Source: Crenothrix polyspora
GTDB lineage: Bacteria; Pseudomonadota; Gammaproteobacteria; Methylococcales; Methylomonadaceae
Reading direction: 5' to 3'
DNA length: 64,000 bases
Assembly (NCBI RefSeq): GCF_900163755.1
Contig: NZ_FUKI01000002.1
Location: 21,258 to 85,257, forward strand
This document shows positions 35,196 to 43,210 of this stretch, one piece after another (within the stretch, counting starts at the first letter, position 1; the number at the start of each line of letters is the position of its first letter). The position numbers and the translations under genes were made by a program. The notes under the pieces are model-generated. The model did not search any database. It saw nothing but the letters and a program-made list of their open reading frames with translations, and was not told where the DNA came from.

Positions 35196-36110
35196 TTAAA
35201 TGCCTATTCCCACCAGTTGCTCTAGCATTACCTTATTTGTTAGGCAATGGCTACCATCTAGCGGATCATTGGCTCGACGCGGACGTTTTAACCGGCATTC
35301 TACCGGATCATTTGGATGTTCCACACCGTAAAACGTATTGATAATAGCCTGCTCTTGCATATGATTAAAGGCATGGGTCTGAGCAAACATGACATACTGA
35401 AATACCAAAGCCTGGTTTTTTATAACCCACGCAAATTTTGCAGATTTTGCTAGTTCTCCATTAGCGCAACCTACATAAGCATTGGTTCTTGACAGCTTTA
35501 CTCCCCCTGATAATTCCCCTAGCAAAGCTGAGGTGTAGCAATCACGCGGTAATGACATCTGGCAATAATAGTGCAAGGTAAGATCAGACCAATGTATGTT
35601 GGCGTAGGGATTTTTAAGGCAATTGGACATCATTTTGTAGCCGTGTATGGTGTGCATGGGTTGGCCTAAACGACGACTACCAAAGGCATCGGCGCTTTGA
35701 TTCATGGCGGTTAAAATTGCTTGTCCCGGTATATTTAAATTAACACCTGGTGCATAAGCAACATAATCTGCGTAAGCGTCTTTTATTAATAGGTCAATGT
35801 CTGCTTGTGTCGATAAAGATTGCCAATTTTCTACGGCTGGCGTGGTCTCTTCTGACAGCGTAATAGCCAGCTTTTGCAAAGTAGCAACATCCAGTTTCCC
35901 TGACTTTGGCAGCCCTGATTTTTCCTGAAAAGCATATATGGCAGCAAAAGTATCGCTATTCACTAGTCCATTAAGAACACCTGGATTAAAACCTTGCGCA
36001 GTGAGGTTGGTTTGCGCTTGCTGCGTGACAGGATTGTAACCAGAAGCAAAACCTACCCCGTAAAATTCCAGCAGCACAAAAAAAATACAATACCGTAGAT
36101 TAACAATCAT
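35196..36110 (-). CDS. Secreted protein with peptidoglycan-binding-like domain
   Basis: A 304-residue protein with a signal peptide (about residues 1-23) followed by a putative peptidoglycan_binding_1 repeat: VTQQAQTNLTAQGFNPGVLNGLVNSDTFAAIYAFQEKSGLPKSGKLDVATLQKL. The remaining 210 residues are Cys-containing and not recognised (MSNCLKNPYANIHWSDLTLHYYCQMSLPRDC). No catalytic domain of a known hydrolase is visible. Envelope role inferred. Confidence 0.7.
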   Translation of the reverse strand: MIVNLRYCIFFVLLEFYGVGFASGYNPVTQQAQTNLTAQGFNPGVLNGLVNSDTFAAIYAFQEKSGLPKSGKLDVATLQKLAITLSEETTPAVENWQSLSTQADIDLLIKDAYADYVAYAPGVNLNIPGQAILTAMNQSADAFGSRRLGQPMHTIHGYKMMSNCLKNPYANIHWSDLTLHYYCQMSLPRDCYTSALLGELSGGVKLSRTNAYVGCANGELAKSAKFAWVIKNQALVFQYVMFAQTHAFNHMQEQAIINTFYGVEHPNDPVECRLKRPRRANDPLDGSHCLTNKVMLEQLVGIGI

Positions 36111-36209
36111 AATATTCTACCCTCACTACAGCCAGTAGTTAGTTTTTACTAAAATATCTAATGTATGGTAAAAAACTAATCTCGCTATTACCTAACAGCG
36201 CTAATACCT

Positions 36210-36233
36210 TATCGTTATTTTAAAATAACGATA
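36210..36233. promoter_or_regulatory. Perfect 24-bp palindrome
   Basis: A self-complementary 24-mer (half-site TATCGTTATTTT) lies in the 445-base gap between the PG-binding-like gene and arsM, with an imperfect inverted repeat (TTAGTTTTTAC / GTAAAAAACTAA) nearby at 36140-36178. It may bind a dimeric regulator of either neighbour. The gap 36111-36555 is otherwise AT-rich, with no gene I can support. Confidence 0.45.
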
Positions 36234-36555
36234 CTTAAATTTATGGAGACGCATCACCACGCAAATATTTTTTCGATGAAAATGGGGATATAGTAAGGCA
36301 AAATAGCGTTAAAATCTGTGATTTTTTTCACATTTAATTGCAGTATTATTGGTTTGTATATTAAAAAAACATCTTCGGTTAAGCAAAATATATGATGCAA
36401 CTTTCAGACGTTATTGTTTTCCAATGCTTGATTGGCTATGCCAACCTAAGGTGAAATAGTGTAATAAAATGACAGTTTACCGAGTGCTGTGAAATTTTTC
36501 ATGGCGGGTCTGGCTTGCGTGAGCAATACATCAATTCTAAAACATGAGAATCAAT

Positions 36556-37602
36556 ATGACCGATACATCGCTCAGCGAATCAGTACAAAATTATTACGGA
36601 CAAGTGTTGCAATCCAGTCAAGATTTAAAAACCAGCGCCTGCTGTACGCTGGATGCTATGCCACGGCATTTGCGTCCATTGCTGGCTGATTTACACCCCG
36701 AAGTGCTGGCGCGTTTTTATGGCTGCGGCTCGCCGTTACCGCCAGCATTAGAAGACTGCACCGTATTGGATTTAGGTTGTGGTTCAGGACGTGATTGCTA
36801 TTTGCTGTCGCGACTAGTGGGTGAAAACGGCTGGGTGATAGGGGTTGATATGACCGAAGAGCAGTTAACAGTGGCTAAGTCTCACAGCGATTGGCACAGT
36901 GAACGTTACGGCTACGCTCGTTCCAATGTTGAGTTTTTACACGGCCATATTGAAGATTTAAGCGCGGTAGGCATTAGAGACAACTCTGTTGATGTGGTGG
37001 TGTCCAACTGCGTTATTAATCTGTCATCAAACAAACATAAGGTATTAGCAGAAATTTTCCGTGTGCTTAAACCGGGGGGGGAGCTGTATTTTTCTGACGT
37101 GTATGCCGACAGGCGTATTCCGCCCGCACTCAAACTCGATCCGGTATTATTAGGCGAGTGTTTAAGCGGTGCTTTGTATTGGGAAGATTTTCGGCGCATT
37201 ATGCAAGATTTGGGCTGCCCTGATATGCGTGTCGTCAAAGAAAATCCTATCACTTTAGATGACACGGAAGTGGCGGCTAAAATCGGCATGGTGGGTTTTC
37301 GATCGGTTACCGTGCGGGCGTTTAAAATGCCTTTGGAAGATCGCTGCGAAGATTTTGGCCAGCTGGCGGTTTATAAAGGTACGTTGACACAACACCCGCA
37401 TGCCTTTGACCTTGATGACCACCACCATTTAGAAACCGGCAAACCGTTGCGTATTTGTGGCAATAGCGCCGATATGCTCAGTAAAAGCCGCTATGCAGAA
37501 CACTTTCAATTTTGGGGTGACAAGACCACCCATTTTGGTCTGTTTGATTGTGCGCCACCCAATAAAGGTCAGCTCACAGCATCGGGCGCGGCTTGCTGCT
37601 AA
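36556..37602 (+). CDS. arsM: Arsenite S-adenosylmethyltransferase
   Basis: A 348-residue class I methyltransferase. Cofactor motif is VLDLGCGSGRDCYLLSRLVG. Cysteines 152 (VVSNCVINLS) and 202 (LLGECLSGALY) have the 50-residue spacing of the arsenic-binding pair in ArsM enzymes. The C-terminus ends in GAACC. ArsM methylates arsenite in the cytosol to mono-, di- and trimethyl forms. The ATG at 36556 (MTDTSLS) is preferred to that at 36544. The stop overlaps the next gene, and arsS follows, which points to arsenosugar production. Confidence 0.88.
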   Translation: MTDTSLSESVQNYYGQVLQSSQDLKTSACCTLDAMPRHLRPLLADLHPEVLARFYGCGSPLPPALEDCTVLDLGCGSGRDCYLLSRLVGENGWVIGVDMTEEQLTVAKSHSDWHSERYGYARSNVEFLHGHIEDLSAVGIRDNSVDVVVSNCVINLSSNKHKVLAEIFRVLKPGGELYFSDVYADRRIPPALKLDPVLLGECLSGALYWEDFRRIMQDLGCPDMRVVKENPITLDDTEVAAKIGMVGFRSVTVRAFKMPLEDRCEDFGQLAVYKGTLTQHPHAFDLDDHHHLETGKPLRICGNSADMLSKSRYAEHFQFWGDKTTHFGLFDCAPPNKGQLTASGAACC

Positions 37603-38279
37603 TGGTTAAGTACGGTGCGATTGCGGTTTTTGTTAAAACGCCAGGCCTGTCACCGGTTAAGACCCGCTTGGTCAAAACTTTAGGCACAGCAAACGCTGAG
37701 GCCTTTCATCTGGCAGCAGCCAAAGTGGTTTCAGCCGTTGTTCAAAACACCGCACTGCACGGTTATTATGCGGTTGCTGAATCTAGCGCATTAAGCTATG
37801 GCAACTGGCAAAACATGCCCTGTCTGTGGCAAGGTGAAGGCGGTTTGGGTGAGCGTATGGCGCATATCTATAATAACTTATTGCAACAATACGCTTTTGT
37901 TATTTTGGTAGGCGCTGATAGTCCGCAAATGACCGCTAGCCATTTACTGATGGCGAGCAACTGGCTAGCCGATAAGGAGCAGGCACGCTTTGCCTTCGGG
38001 CCTAGTTTTGATGGCGGTTTTTGGCTATTTGGCGGCAATCGCATTATACCGCTCGCTTGCTGGACACAGGTTAGCTATAGCACGGCAGATACCGGCGCTC
38101 AATTTCTAGGTAACCTACAGCCCCTGGGTGAGGTGCAAACAATTACCACCTTGCACGATGTCGATGAGTCGGCTGATTTGGTGCTGTTACACACCGCGTT
38201 GCATGATTTAACTGCACCTATTCCTGAACAAGTTGAATTTAGGCAGTTTTTAGAAGTCCTGCTACGGCCTGATTTTTAA
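37602..38279 (+). CDS. TIGR04282-type glycosyltransferase associated with arsS
   Basis: A 225-residue protein with a CofC/GT-A-like fold: YGAIAVFVKTPGLSPVKTRLVKTLG, then VILVGADSPQMTASHLLMA with the DSP motif and FAFGPSFDGGFWLFGGN. The family is described as radical-SAM/Cys-rich-associated glycosyltransferase. Its ATG overlaps the arsM stop. Position between arsM and arsS suggests it acts on the same arsenic-containing intermediate, possibly adding a sugar; the substrate is inferred. Confidence 0.85.
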   Translation: MVKYGAIAVFVKTPGLSPVKTRLVKTLGTANAEAFHLAAAKVVSAVVQNTALHGYYAVAESSALSYGNWQNMPCLWQGEGGLGERMAHIYNNLLQQYAFVILVGADSPQMTASHLLMASNWLADKEQARFAFGPSFDGGFWLFGGNRIIPLACWTQVSYSTADTGAQFLGNLQPLGEVQTITTLHDVDESADLVLLHTALHDLTAPIPEQVEFRQFLEVLLRPDF

Positions 38280-38300
38280 CCTAATTAAAGTGGTTTTGCC

Positions 38301-39281
38301 ATGTATAACGTCAAGCCTTTATTACTCGACAGCCAATTTCCACAAATTTATCGTGGGCGATTGACTACCTTGCAGATGAACCTGGGCTATTTGTGCAATT
38401 TAAGCTGTACGCATTGCCACGTTAACGCAGGGCCTAAGCGCACGGAATTAATGAGCCGCGCCACTATGGAGATCGCACTGCAATTTGCCAAACAACAGCA
38501 CATTTCCCAATTGGATGTGACCGGCGGTTCACCGGAAATGAATCCTGAGTTTCGCTGGCTGATTAAAGCCGCTAAAGCACAGGGCTTGCAGGTTATCGAC
38601 CGCTGCAACCCGACTATTTTGGTAGAGTCAGGTTACGAGTGGGCAGCCGAGTTTTTAGCCGAACATCAGGTGGCGGTGATTGCATCGCTACCGTGTTATC
38701 TGGAAAGTAATGTCGATGCACAACGCGGCAAAGGCGTGTTCGCGGCCTCTATTAAGGCACTGCAAAAACTTAATGATCTGGGCTACGGCAAAACTGACAG
38801 TGGCTTGGTGCTGAATCTGGTGTTTAATCCGCAAGGCGCTAGCCTGCCACCGCCACAACAACAGCTGGAAGTCGATTACCGCCAGTATTTGCACGACCAG
38901 TTCGATATACAGTTTAACCAATTGTTTGCCTTGGTGAATATGCCGATACAGCGCTTTGGTGCGGTGCTGTTTGCCAACGGCAAGCAGCAGGACAACCCGC
39001 GTGCGGTGTTTGATGGCTATTTACAGTTGTTAAAGGATACTTATCAAGCGCAGAACTTAGATAAGGTGATGTGCAAAAGCTTAGTGAGTGTGGACTGGCA
39101 AGGCTTTGTGTATGACTGCGATTTTAACCAGATGCTGGCACTGCCCTTGGCAGGTGGAACGCCAAAACACTTGCGGGATTTACTGGATGTCAATTTTGCA
39201 GCGACAAAAATCAGTGTGGCTGAGCATTGTTTTGGCTGTACGGCGGGGCAAGGTTCAAGTTGTGCGGGGGCGCTGACTTAG
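38301..39281 (+). CDS. arsS: Arsenosugar biosynthesis radical SAM protein ArsS
   Basis: A 326-residue radical-SAM enzyme with the C-x3-C-x2-C cluster motif at Cys32, 36 and 39 (LCNLSCTHCHVNAGPKR), followed by LDVTGGSPEMNP. The C-terminal DUF3641 has FGCTAGQGSSCAGAL, which probably binds a second cluster. ArsS transfers a 5'-deoxyadenosyl group to dimethylarsinous acid. It lies 21 bases after the glycosyltransferase gene. Confidence 0.9.
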   Translation: MYNVKPLLLDSQFPQIYRGRLTTLQMNLGYLCNLSCTHCHVNAGPKRTELMSRATMEIALQFAKQQHISQLDVTGGSPEMNPEFRWLIKAAKAQGLQVIDRCNPTILVESGYEWAAEFLAEHQVAVIASLPCYLESNVDAQRGKGVFAASIKALQKLNDLGYGKTDSGLVLNLVFNPQGASLPPPQQQLEVDYRQYLHDQFDIQFNQLFALVNMPIQRFGAVLFANGKQQDNPRAVFDGYLQLLKDTYQAQNLDKVMCKSLVSVDWQGFVYDCDFNQMLALPLAGGTPKHLRDLLDVNFAATKISVAEHCFGCTAGQGSSCAGALT

Positions 39282-39296
39282 AAAATTACCTGGTTG

Positions 39297-39644
39297 TCAT
39301 AACCCCGTACAAGCTGCTTCAGGATTATTAGAGCTAACCCGCCAGGTATTTTCATCTATATCTAGGACAATATGTTGACCACAGACGTACAGAAAACCTG
39401 GCCGAGATCTTGCGCAGAAAAGGAAAAGACCTTTAGGTTCTGGGGTTATATGAAAGTTGACTTTGGTAGAGCATTTATAGCCTTTTTTATCAAGTAGAGT
39501 TATCGCCGGAAATAACTCAGTGCCAATGGGAATCAATTTAAGTGCAAAAGCATCATAATCGCGCCCTGATAACGGAAAACATCCCGTTAATAACATGCTA
39601 AAAATACTACAAATAAATAAGCGGATTAATAATTCCACTGCCAT
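39297..39644 (-). CDS. Small predicted lipoprotein
   Basis: A 115-residue protein with a signal of the lipoprotein type: hydrophobic RLFICSIFSMLL and lipobox LTGC. The mature part has four cysteines (KCST, FCARSRPG, YVCGQH, AACTGL). Family not recognised. Its start overlaps the nnrS stop by one base, so it is probably translated with nnrS. Confidence 0.65.
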   Translation of the reverse strand: MAVELLIRLFICSIFSMLLTGCFPLSGRDYDAFALKLIPIGTELFPAITLLDKKGYKCSTKVNFHITPEPKGLFLFCARSRPGFLYVCGQHIVLDIDENTWRVSSNNPEAACTGL

Positions 39645-40822
39645 TAACCTTTTTCACCGTCCACTCTGGCACTGGTCAGCATAGGCAAATACACCACCAC
39701 AAATAACGCAAACGCCACGAGCCACAACAACATGGCGATATAAACAAAACTGCCATACCACGCAGGTACAGCAATCGGTAGCAATACCCTAAACACCGCC
39801 GCTAAATTAATCAACACAAACGCGATAACGATGGTGTTGGATGCCCGCATCGCTCTGCCGGTATGGCCTAATGACACTCTGGCCATCATACCTACGGTTA
39901 ACACACCAATGCCGCCAATGGTAAATGCATGCACGGCCGCAGAAGGTAACACCAGCCCGAAAGCCGCTAAGGCAGTGAGCAAAAATCCCAGAATAAGCCA
40001 ACCGTAACCGGTGTACAGCACCCATAATAACGGCACATACCAAATTTTTTGTATATGCCACTGATAAACCCTGGCGAGATTGGCCAGCGCGGCAACCATA
40101 GCCACCAGCGCCAACAAAATGCCGGTAGTGCCCATTATTTGCAAATCAAATACCAATACCGCCGAGCCAATGGCGACGGCATCCAACAGCGGATTTCTGA
40201 CCACTAAAGCGGCGGCGATGCCGCGATGGGTAAAGAAAGGCAACACTCTGCCGGCAATAATCAATATCAGCACGATGATAGTCGCCATGATGATGTGAAT
40301 GCCAATAGCGGCGCTATGTTTTTGCAAGCCCAAAATTTCACTGTGCATCAAGCCATTGCCTAAGGCCAGCACCAGTAAGACCACGACAAAAATAAGATTG
40401 CTGTACTGCTTGGCCTGCACAATAGGTTTGCTGACCTGATACGCTAACAACGGCAAAAACGCAAAATCAATCAAGGCAATGAGTGCATCCGGTAGCACGC
40501 CTTCGTAAAAAGGCACGACACGGCCATACAGCCACACTAAGGCTAAACCGGCTAAGGGCTTGCCAGTGACGGTCGGTTTCCCTGTCCAGTTTTTGACAGC
40601 GGTTAACAAGAATCCGGCAATCACTGCCACCGAATATCCCATGAGCATTTCATGCGCATGCCAATAGCTGTTAGAAAAATAATTGGCCTGGGTGAGTGTA
40701 CCTTTAAAAATAGCACTCCACAGCACCAGCAATACCAGTGCAGACAAGCCTGCCAGTGCGAAAAAAACCCTGAAGCCCAAAGCAAACAACGGGTGGTCAA
40801 AAATAGCGTGTGTTTTTGTCAT
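39644..40822 (-). CDS. nnrS: NnrS-family membrane protein
   Basis: A 392-residue heme-copper-type membrane protein with about 12 helices. NnrS is part of the cellular response to nitric oxide and protects metal centres. Typical patterns are ANYFSNSYWHAHEMLMGYSVAVIAGFLLTAVKNWTG and LGHTGRAM. It lies downstream of the DUF455 gene. Its presence agrees with nitrite/NO chemistry by the NirK-like protein at 59006. Confidence 0.9.
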   Translation of the reverse strand: MTKTHAIFDHPLFALGFRVFFALAGLSALVLLVLWSAIFKGTLTQANYFSNSYWHAHEMLMGYSVAVIAGFLLTAVKNWTGKPTVTGKPLAGLALVWLYGRVVPFYEGVLPDALIALIDFAFLPLLAYQVSKPIVQAKQYSNLIFVVVLLVLALGNGLMHSEILGLQKHSAAIGIHIIMATIIVLILIIAGRVLPFFTHRGIAAALVVRNPLLDAVAIGSAVLVFDLQIMGTTGILLALVAMVAALANLARVYQWHIQKIWYVPLLWVLYTGYGWLILGFLLTALAAFGLVLPSAAVHAFTIGGIGVLTVGMMARVSLGHTGRAMRASNTIVIAFVLINLAAVFRVLLPIAVPAWYGSFVYIAMLLWLVAFALFVVVYLPMLTSARVDGEKG

Positions 40823-40824
40823 GA

Positions 40825-41619
40825 TTAACGTTCCAACCAGTCTAATTCGGTGTGCGAGAAGCCTGCGATTATACGCATTTCTCGATTAAAAGGGCCTTTC
40901 GGTCTGCCGCCGCGATAATAGTGATTAATTAATGCTTTGTATTTATCTTCTGAAACATAACCTTGTTGGTGGCAGACAAATTTAAACCAGTGTGAGCCAC
41001 GTTCTACATGCCCCACTTCATCGGTTAAGATGCGCGTTAATAAGGCCACGCTGGTTTGATCGCCCATTGCCTCAAATTTAGTGATGAGGGCGGGGGTTAC
41101 GTCAAGGCCTCGCGCTTCCATGCAGCGCGGCACCATCGCCAGTCGCCCTAGTAAGTCATCGGCGGTATCGACCGCGTGATCCCACAGGCCGTTGTGTGCG
41201 GGCAAGTCACCGTATTGTATGTTCATGGTGTGCAGATGCGCTTGTAGTAACTCAAAATGCTGGGCTTCTTCATCGGCTACCTGTAGCCAGTCTTGGTAAA
41301 ATTGTTCGGGTAAGCCGCGAAACCGATACAATAAATCCCACGCCAGGCTAATTGCCATAAATTCAACATGGGCGATGGCATGAAAAAAAGCTGCAATACC
41401 TGCAGCCGTGGTTAATTTACGGTTTGGCATAGCGCGTGGTGCTAATAACATCGGCTTATTCGGAAACTTTACTTCCGAGATGGCTAGAACGGGTTGACTG
41501 GTGTTAACGTTTAATTTTCCTAGCTGCCAGTTGTGCCATGCCTGATGGGTCAATGTTAGTTTTTCTTCTATACTGGTGGTGTGCAAAAACGCTTCTGCAC
41601 ATTCAAATACCGTTTTCAT
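40825..41619 (-). CDS. DUF455 ferritin-like protein
   Basis: A 264-residue protein with four-helix ferritin-like pattern: FHAIAHVEFMAISLAWDLLY, ADEEAQHFELLQAHL (E-x2-H) and ILTDEVGHVERGSHWF (E-x2-H). These Glu/His motifs bind a di-iron centre. The function of DUF455 is not established. The frame opens to 41655, but MKTVFECAEAF at 41619 is preferred. It lies two bases before nnrS on the same strand. Confidence 0.85.
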   Translation of the reverse strand: MKTVFECAEAFLHTTSIEEKLTLTHQAWHNWQLGKLNVNTSQPVLAISEVKFPNKPMLLAPRAMPNRKLTTAAGIAAFFHAIAHVEFMAISLAWDLLYRFRGLPEQFYQDWLQVADEEAQHFELLQAHLHTMNIQYGDLPAHNGLWDHAVDTADDLLGRLAMVPRCMEARGLDVTPALITKFEAMGDQTSVALLTRILTDEVGHVERGSHWFKFVCHQQGYVSEDKYKALINHYYRGGRPKGPFNREMRIIAGFSHTELDWLER

Positions 41620-41634
41620 GGCTCTCCTTACTAT

Positions 41635-42042
41635 ATGATTGCACCAAACGCTCACCGCGCGAAATTTTTAAATACCCTGTTTTTAACAGGCTATTGTGCA
41701 TGGATTTACTGGTTATCGGCGCATTCGTCGCTTAAACCACCGATTGATTTTGGTATTTTATACCAAGATAAACTTTACCATGCCGGTGCGTATTTCATTA
41801 TGAGCGTACTCGCGTATCGTAGTTTTAAACATTTTATAGCGTGCTCTGATGTTTTAATTATAGTCAGTATTGTATTTTGCAGTATTTACGGCATAACCGA
41901 TGAATGGCATCAATCTTTTGTTATAGGGCGGTCTTCGGATGTGATAGATTGGTTTGCAGATAGCGTAGGTGCGAGTTTAGCAATGGTTTTTTTGCATTCC
42001 CCTATACGCTTTAAAAAGGCTGAAAAAATTGCGCAATCGTGA
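41635..42042 (+). CDS. VanZ-like membrane protein
   Basis: A 135-residue protein with four predicted membrane helices. VanZ signatures are GYCAWIYWLSAHSS, DKLYHAGAYFIM and YGITDEWHQSFVIGRSSDVIDWFADSVGA. The name refers to teicoplanin-resistance clusters but in gammaproteobacteria the function is unknown. It is divergent from the DUF455 gene, with only about 15 bases between starts, so one of the starts may be further downstream. Confidence 0.8.
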   Translation: MIAPNAHRAKFLNTLFLTGYCAWIYWLSAHSSLKPPIDFGILYQDKLYHAGAYFIMSVLAYRSFKHFIACSDVLIIVSIVFCSIYGITDEWHQSFVIGRSSDVIDWFADSVGASLAMVFLHSPIRFKKAEKIAQS

Positions 42043-42132
42043 AATGATGTAGCACCGCTCATAAACAGACAAGGTCGTTTATTTTAAATTTTTTACACGG
42101 AGTCAATTCATCAATACGCAAGCAAGTATTCA

Positions 42133-42834
42133 TTAATTGCTAGGCATTAATTTAAGCAACCACGCTGCAAAGGTATCTTTATTACGCGAACAAATAATCA
42201 CCTTACCTTTACCAGAGAATTTTAACACCATGCCTTCACCGCTGGTGACGCTGTTAACCAATTGTCCTAGCAAGCCGCCTCCGCCTTGGGTTGCGACTGA
42301 AATTTCATGGTGTAATGCGCTGTCCCAAGCAATAACGTGTGCGTTATCAATAATAATATCTTTGCCAGGCTCAACGTCCAGTACAAAACTAGAGCCAAAA
42401 CCAGATACCGCAAGTTTGCCAACTCCACTGGCTTCGCAAATAAAAAAGCCACCGGTTTGGCCAAAGAGCGCACTGCCTAAGCGTTGGGTTTTTACATTTA
42501 AACTCACGCTGCTGTCGGCGGCAACAAAAGCGCCGTCAGTGATCATATAGTTGGTATTGCCAACGTCTAAAATTTCTATCGCGCCGGGTAATGTTGGCGA
42601 TAATAAACAATCGCCGTCGCCACGCACGGCTTCAATATGTTGTTGAAAAAACGATTCGCCATTGGCCAAACGGCGCATTATGGCACTGCCAAGGCCACCG
42701 GTCATTTTACCTTTCAGTTCTAAAGCGCTTTCCATCATAACCATTGCATTAGATTCGCAATAGATTTTTTCGCCGTGTTTCAGGCTGACGTGTAAAAATG
42801 GATCGACATCGCCGGTAATTGTGTATTGCGCCAT
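42133..42834 (-). CDS. AIM24/TIGR00266 family protein
   Basis: A 233-residue protein of the AIM24 beta-sheet family: MVMMESALELKGKMTGGLGSAIMRRLANGESFFQQHIEA, and LPGAIEILDV. These proteins are found in bacteria and in mitochondria (AIM24), with no settled biochemical function. Runs alone on the minus strand. Confidence 0.88.
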   Translation of the reverse strand: MAQYTITGDVDPFLHVSLKHGEKIYCESNAMVMMESALELKGKMTGGLGSAIMRRLANGESFFQQHIEAVRGDGDCLLSPTLPGAIEILDVGNTNYMITDGAFVAADSSVSLNVKTQRLGSALFGQTGGFFICEASGVGKLAVSGFGSSFVLDVEPGKDIIIDNAHVIAWDSALHHEISVATQGGGGLLGQLVNSVTSGEGMVLKFSGKGKVIICSRNKDTFAAWLLKLMPSN

Positions 42835-42907
42835 AAGTCCGCCTTGCGTATTGTTTTAAAAGTAATTTTTTACTAAAAATGATGGTCATGGAAAACATAA
42901 AAGATAT

Positions 42908-43034
42908 ACAGCGTTTTCACAGTTCAATAGTTACAGCGTAACCGTTCGCACTGAGCTTGTCGAAGTGTGCCGATCATGCTTCGACAAGCTCAGCACGAAC
43001 GGTGGCTGTAACTGTCCTAAGTTGAAAACGCTTT
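42908..43034. mobile_element. MITE-like element, copy A
   Basis: A 127-bp non-coding element. The ends carry inverted AGCGTTTTCA at 42910-42919 and 43023-43032; the centre carries GTTCGCACTGAGCTTGTCG with its complement (TTCGACAAGCTCAGCACGAA). The reverse complement is almost the same as 60774-60900 over the full length, with only a handful of differences. No transposase is encoded, so it would need a partner supplied in trans. Confidence 0.82.
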
Positions 43035-43063
43035 AGAAAGCCTAATCAGCGTACGTATTCACT

Positions 43064-43084
43064 TCCCTCTTTAAAAAAGAGGGA
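43064..43084. repeat. Short hairpin TCCCTCTTT/AAAGAGGGA
   Basis: A perfect nine-base stem with a three-base loop. A relative of it is at 58083-58105, also flanked by cactt on the left. The two are possibly a small dispersed hairpin family or shared terminator-like structures. The gap 43085-43210 shows nothing else. Confidence 0.5.
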
Positions 43085-43210
43085 GGCTGAACAAGTACTC
43101 ATCAGCAAAGCGCTAAGTTTAGTTGGGCTCTGTATTTTTTGTGTGCTTTTGTATTTTACGCGGAAGAAAATCTGTACAACAATAGTTGTGAAGAACGTTC
43201 TTCTTAATTT

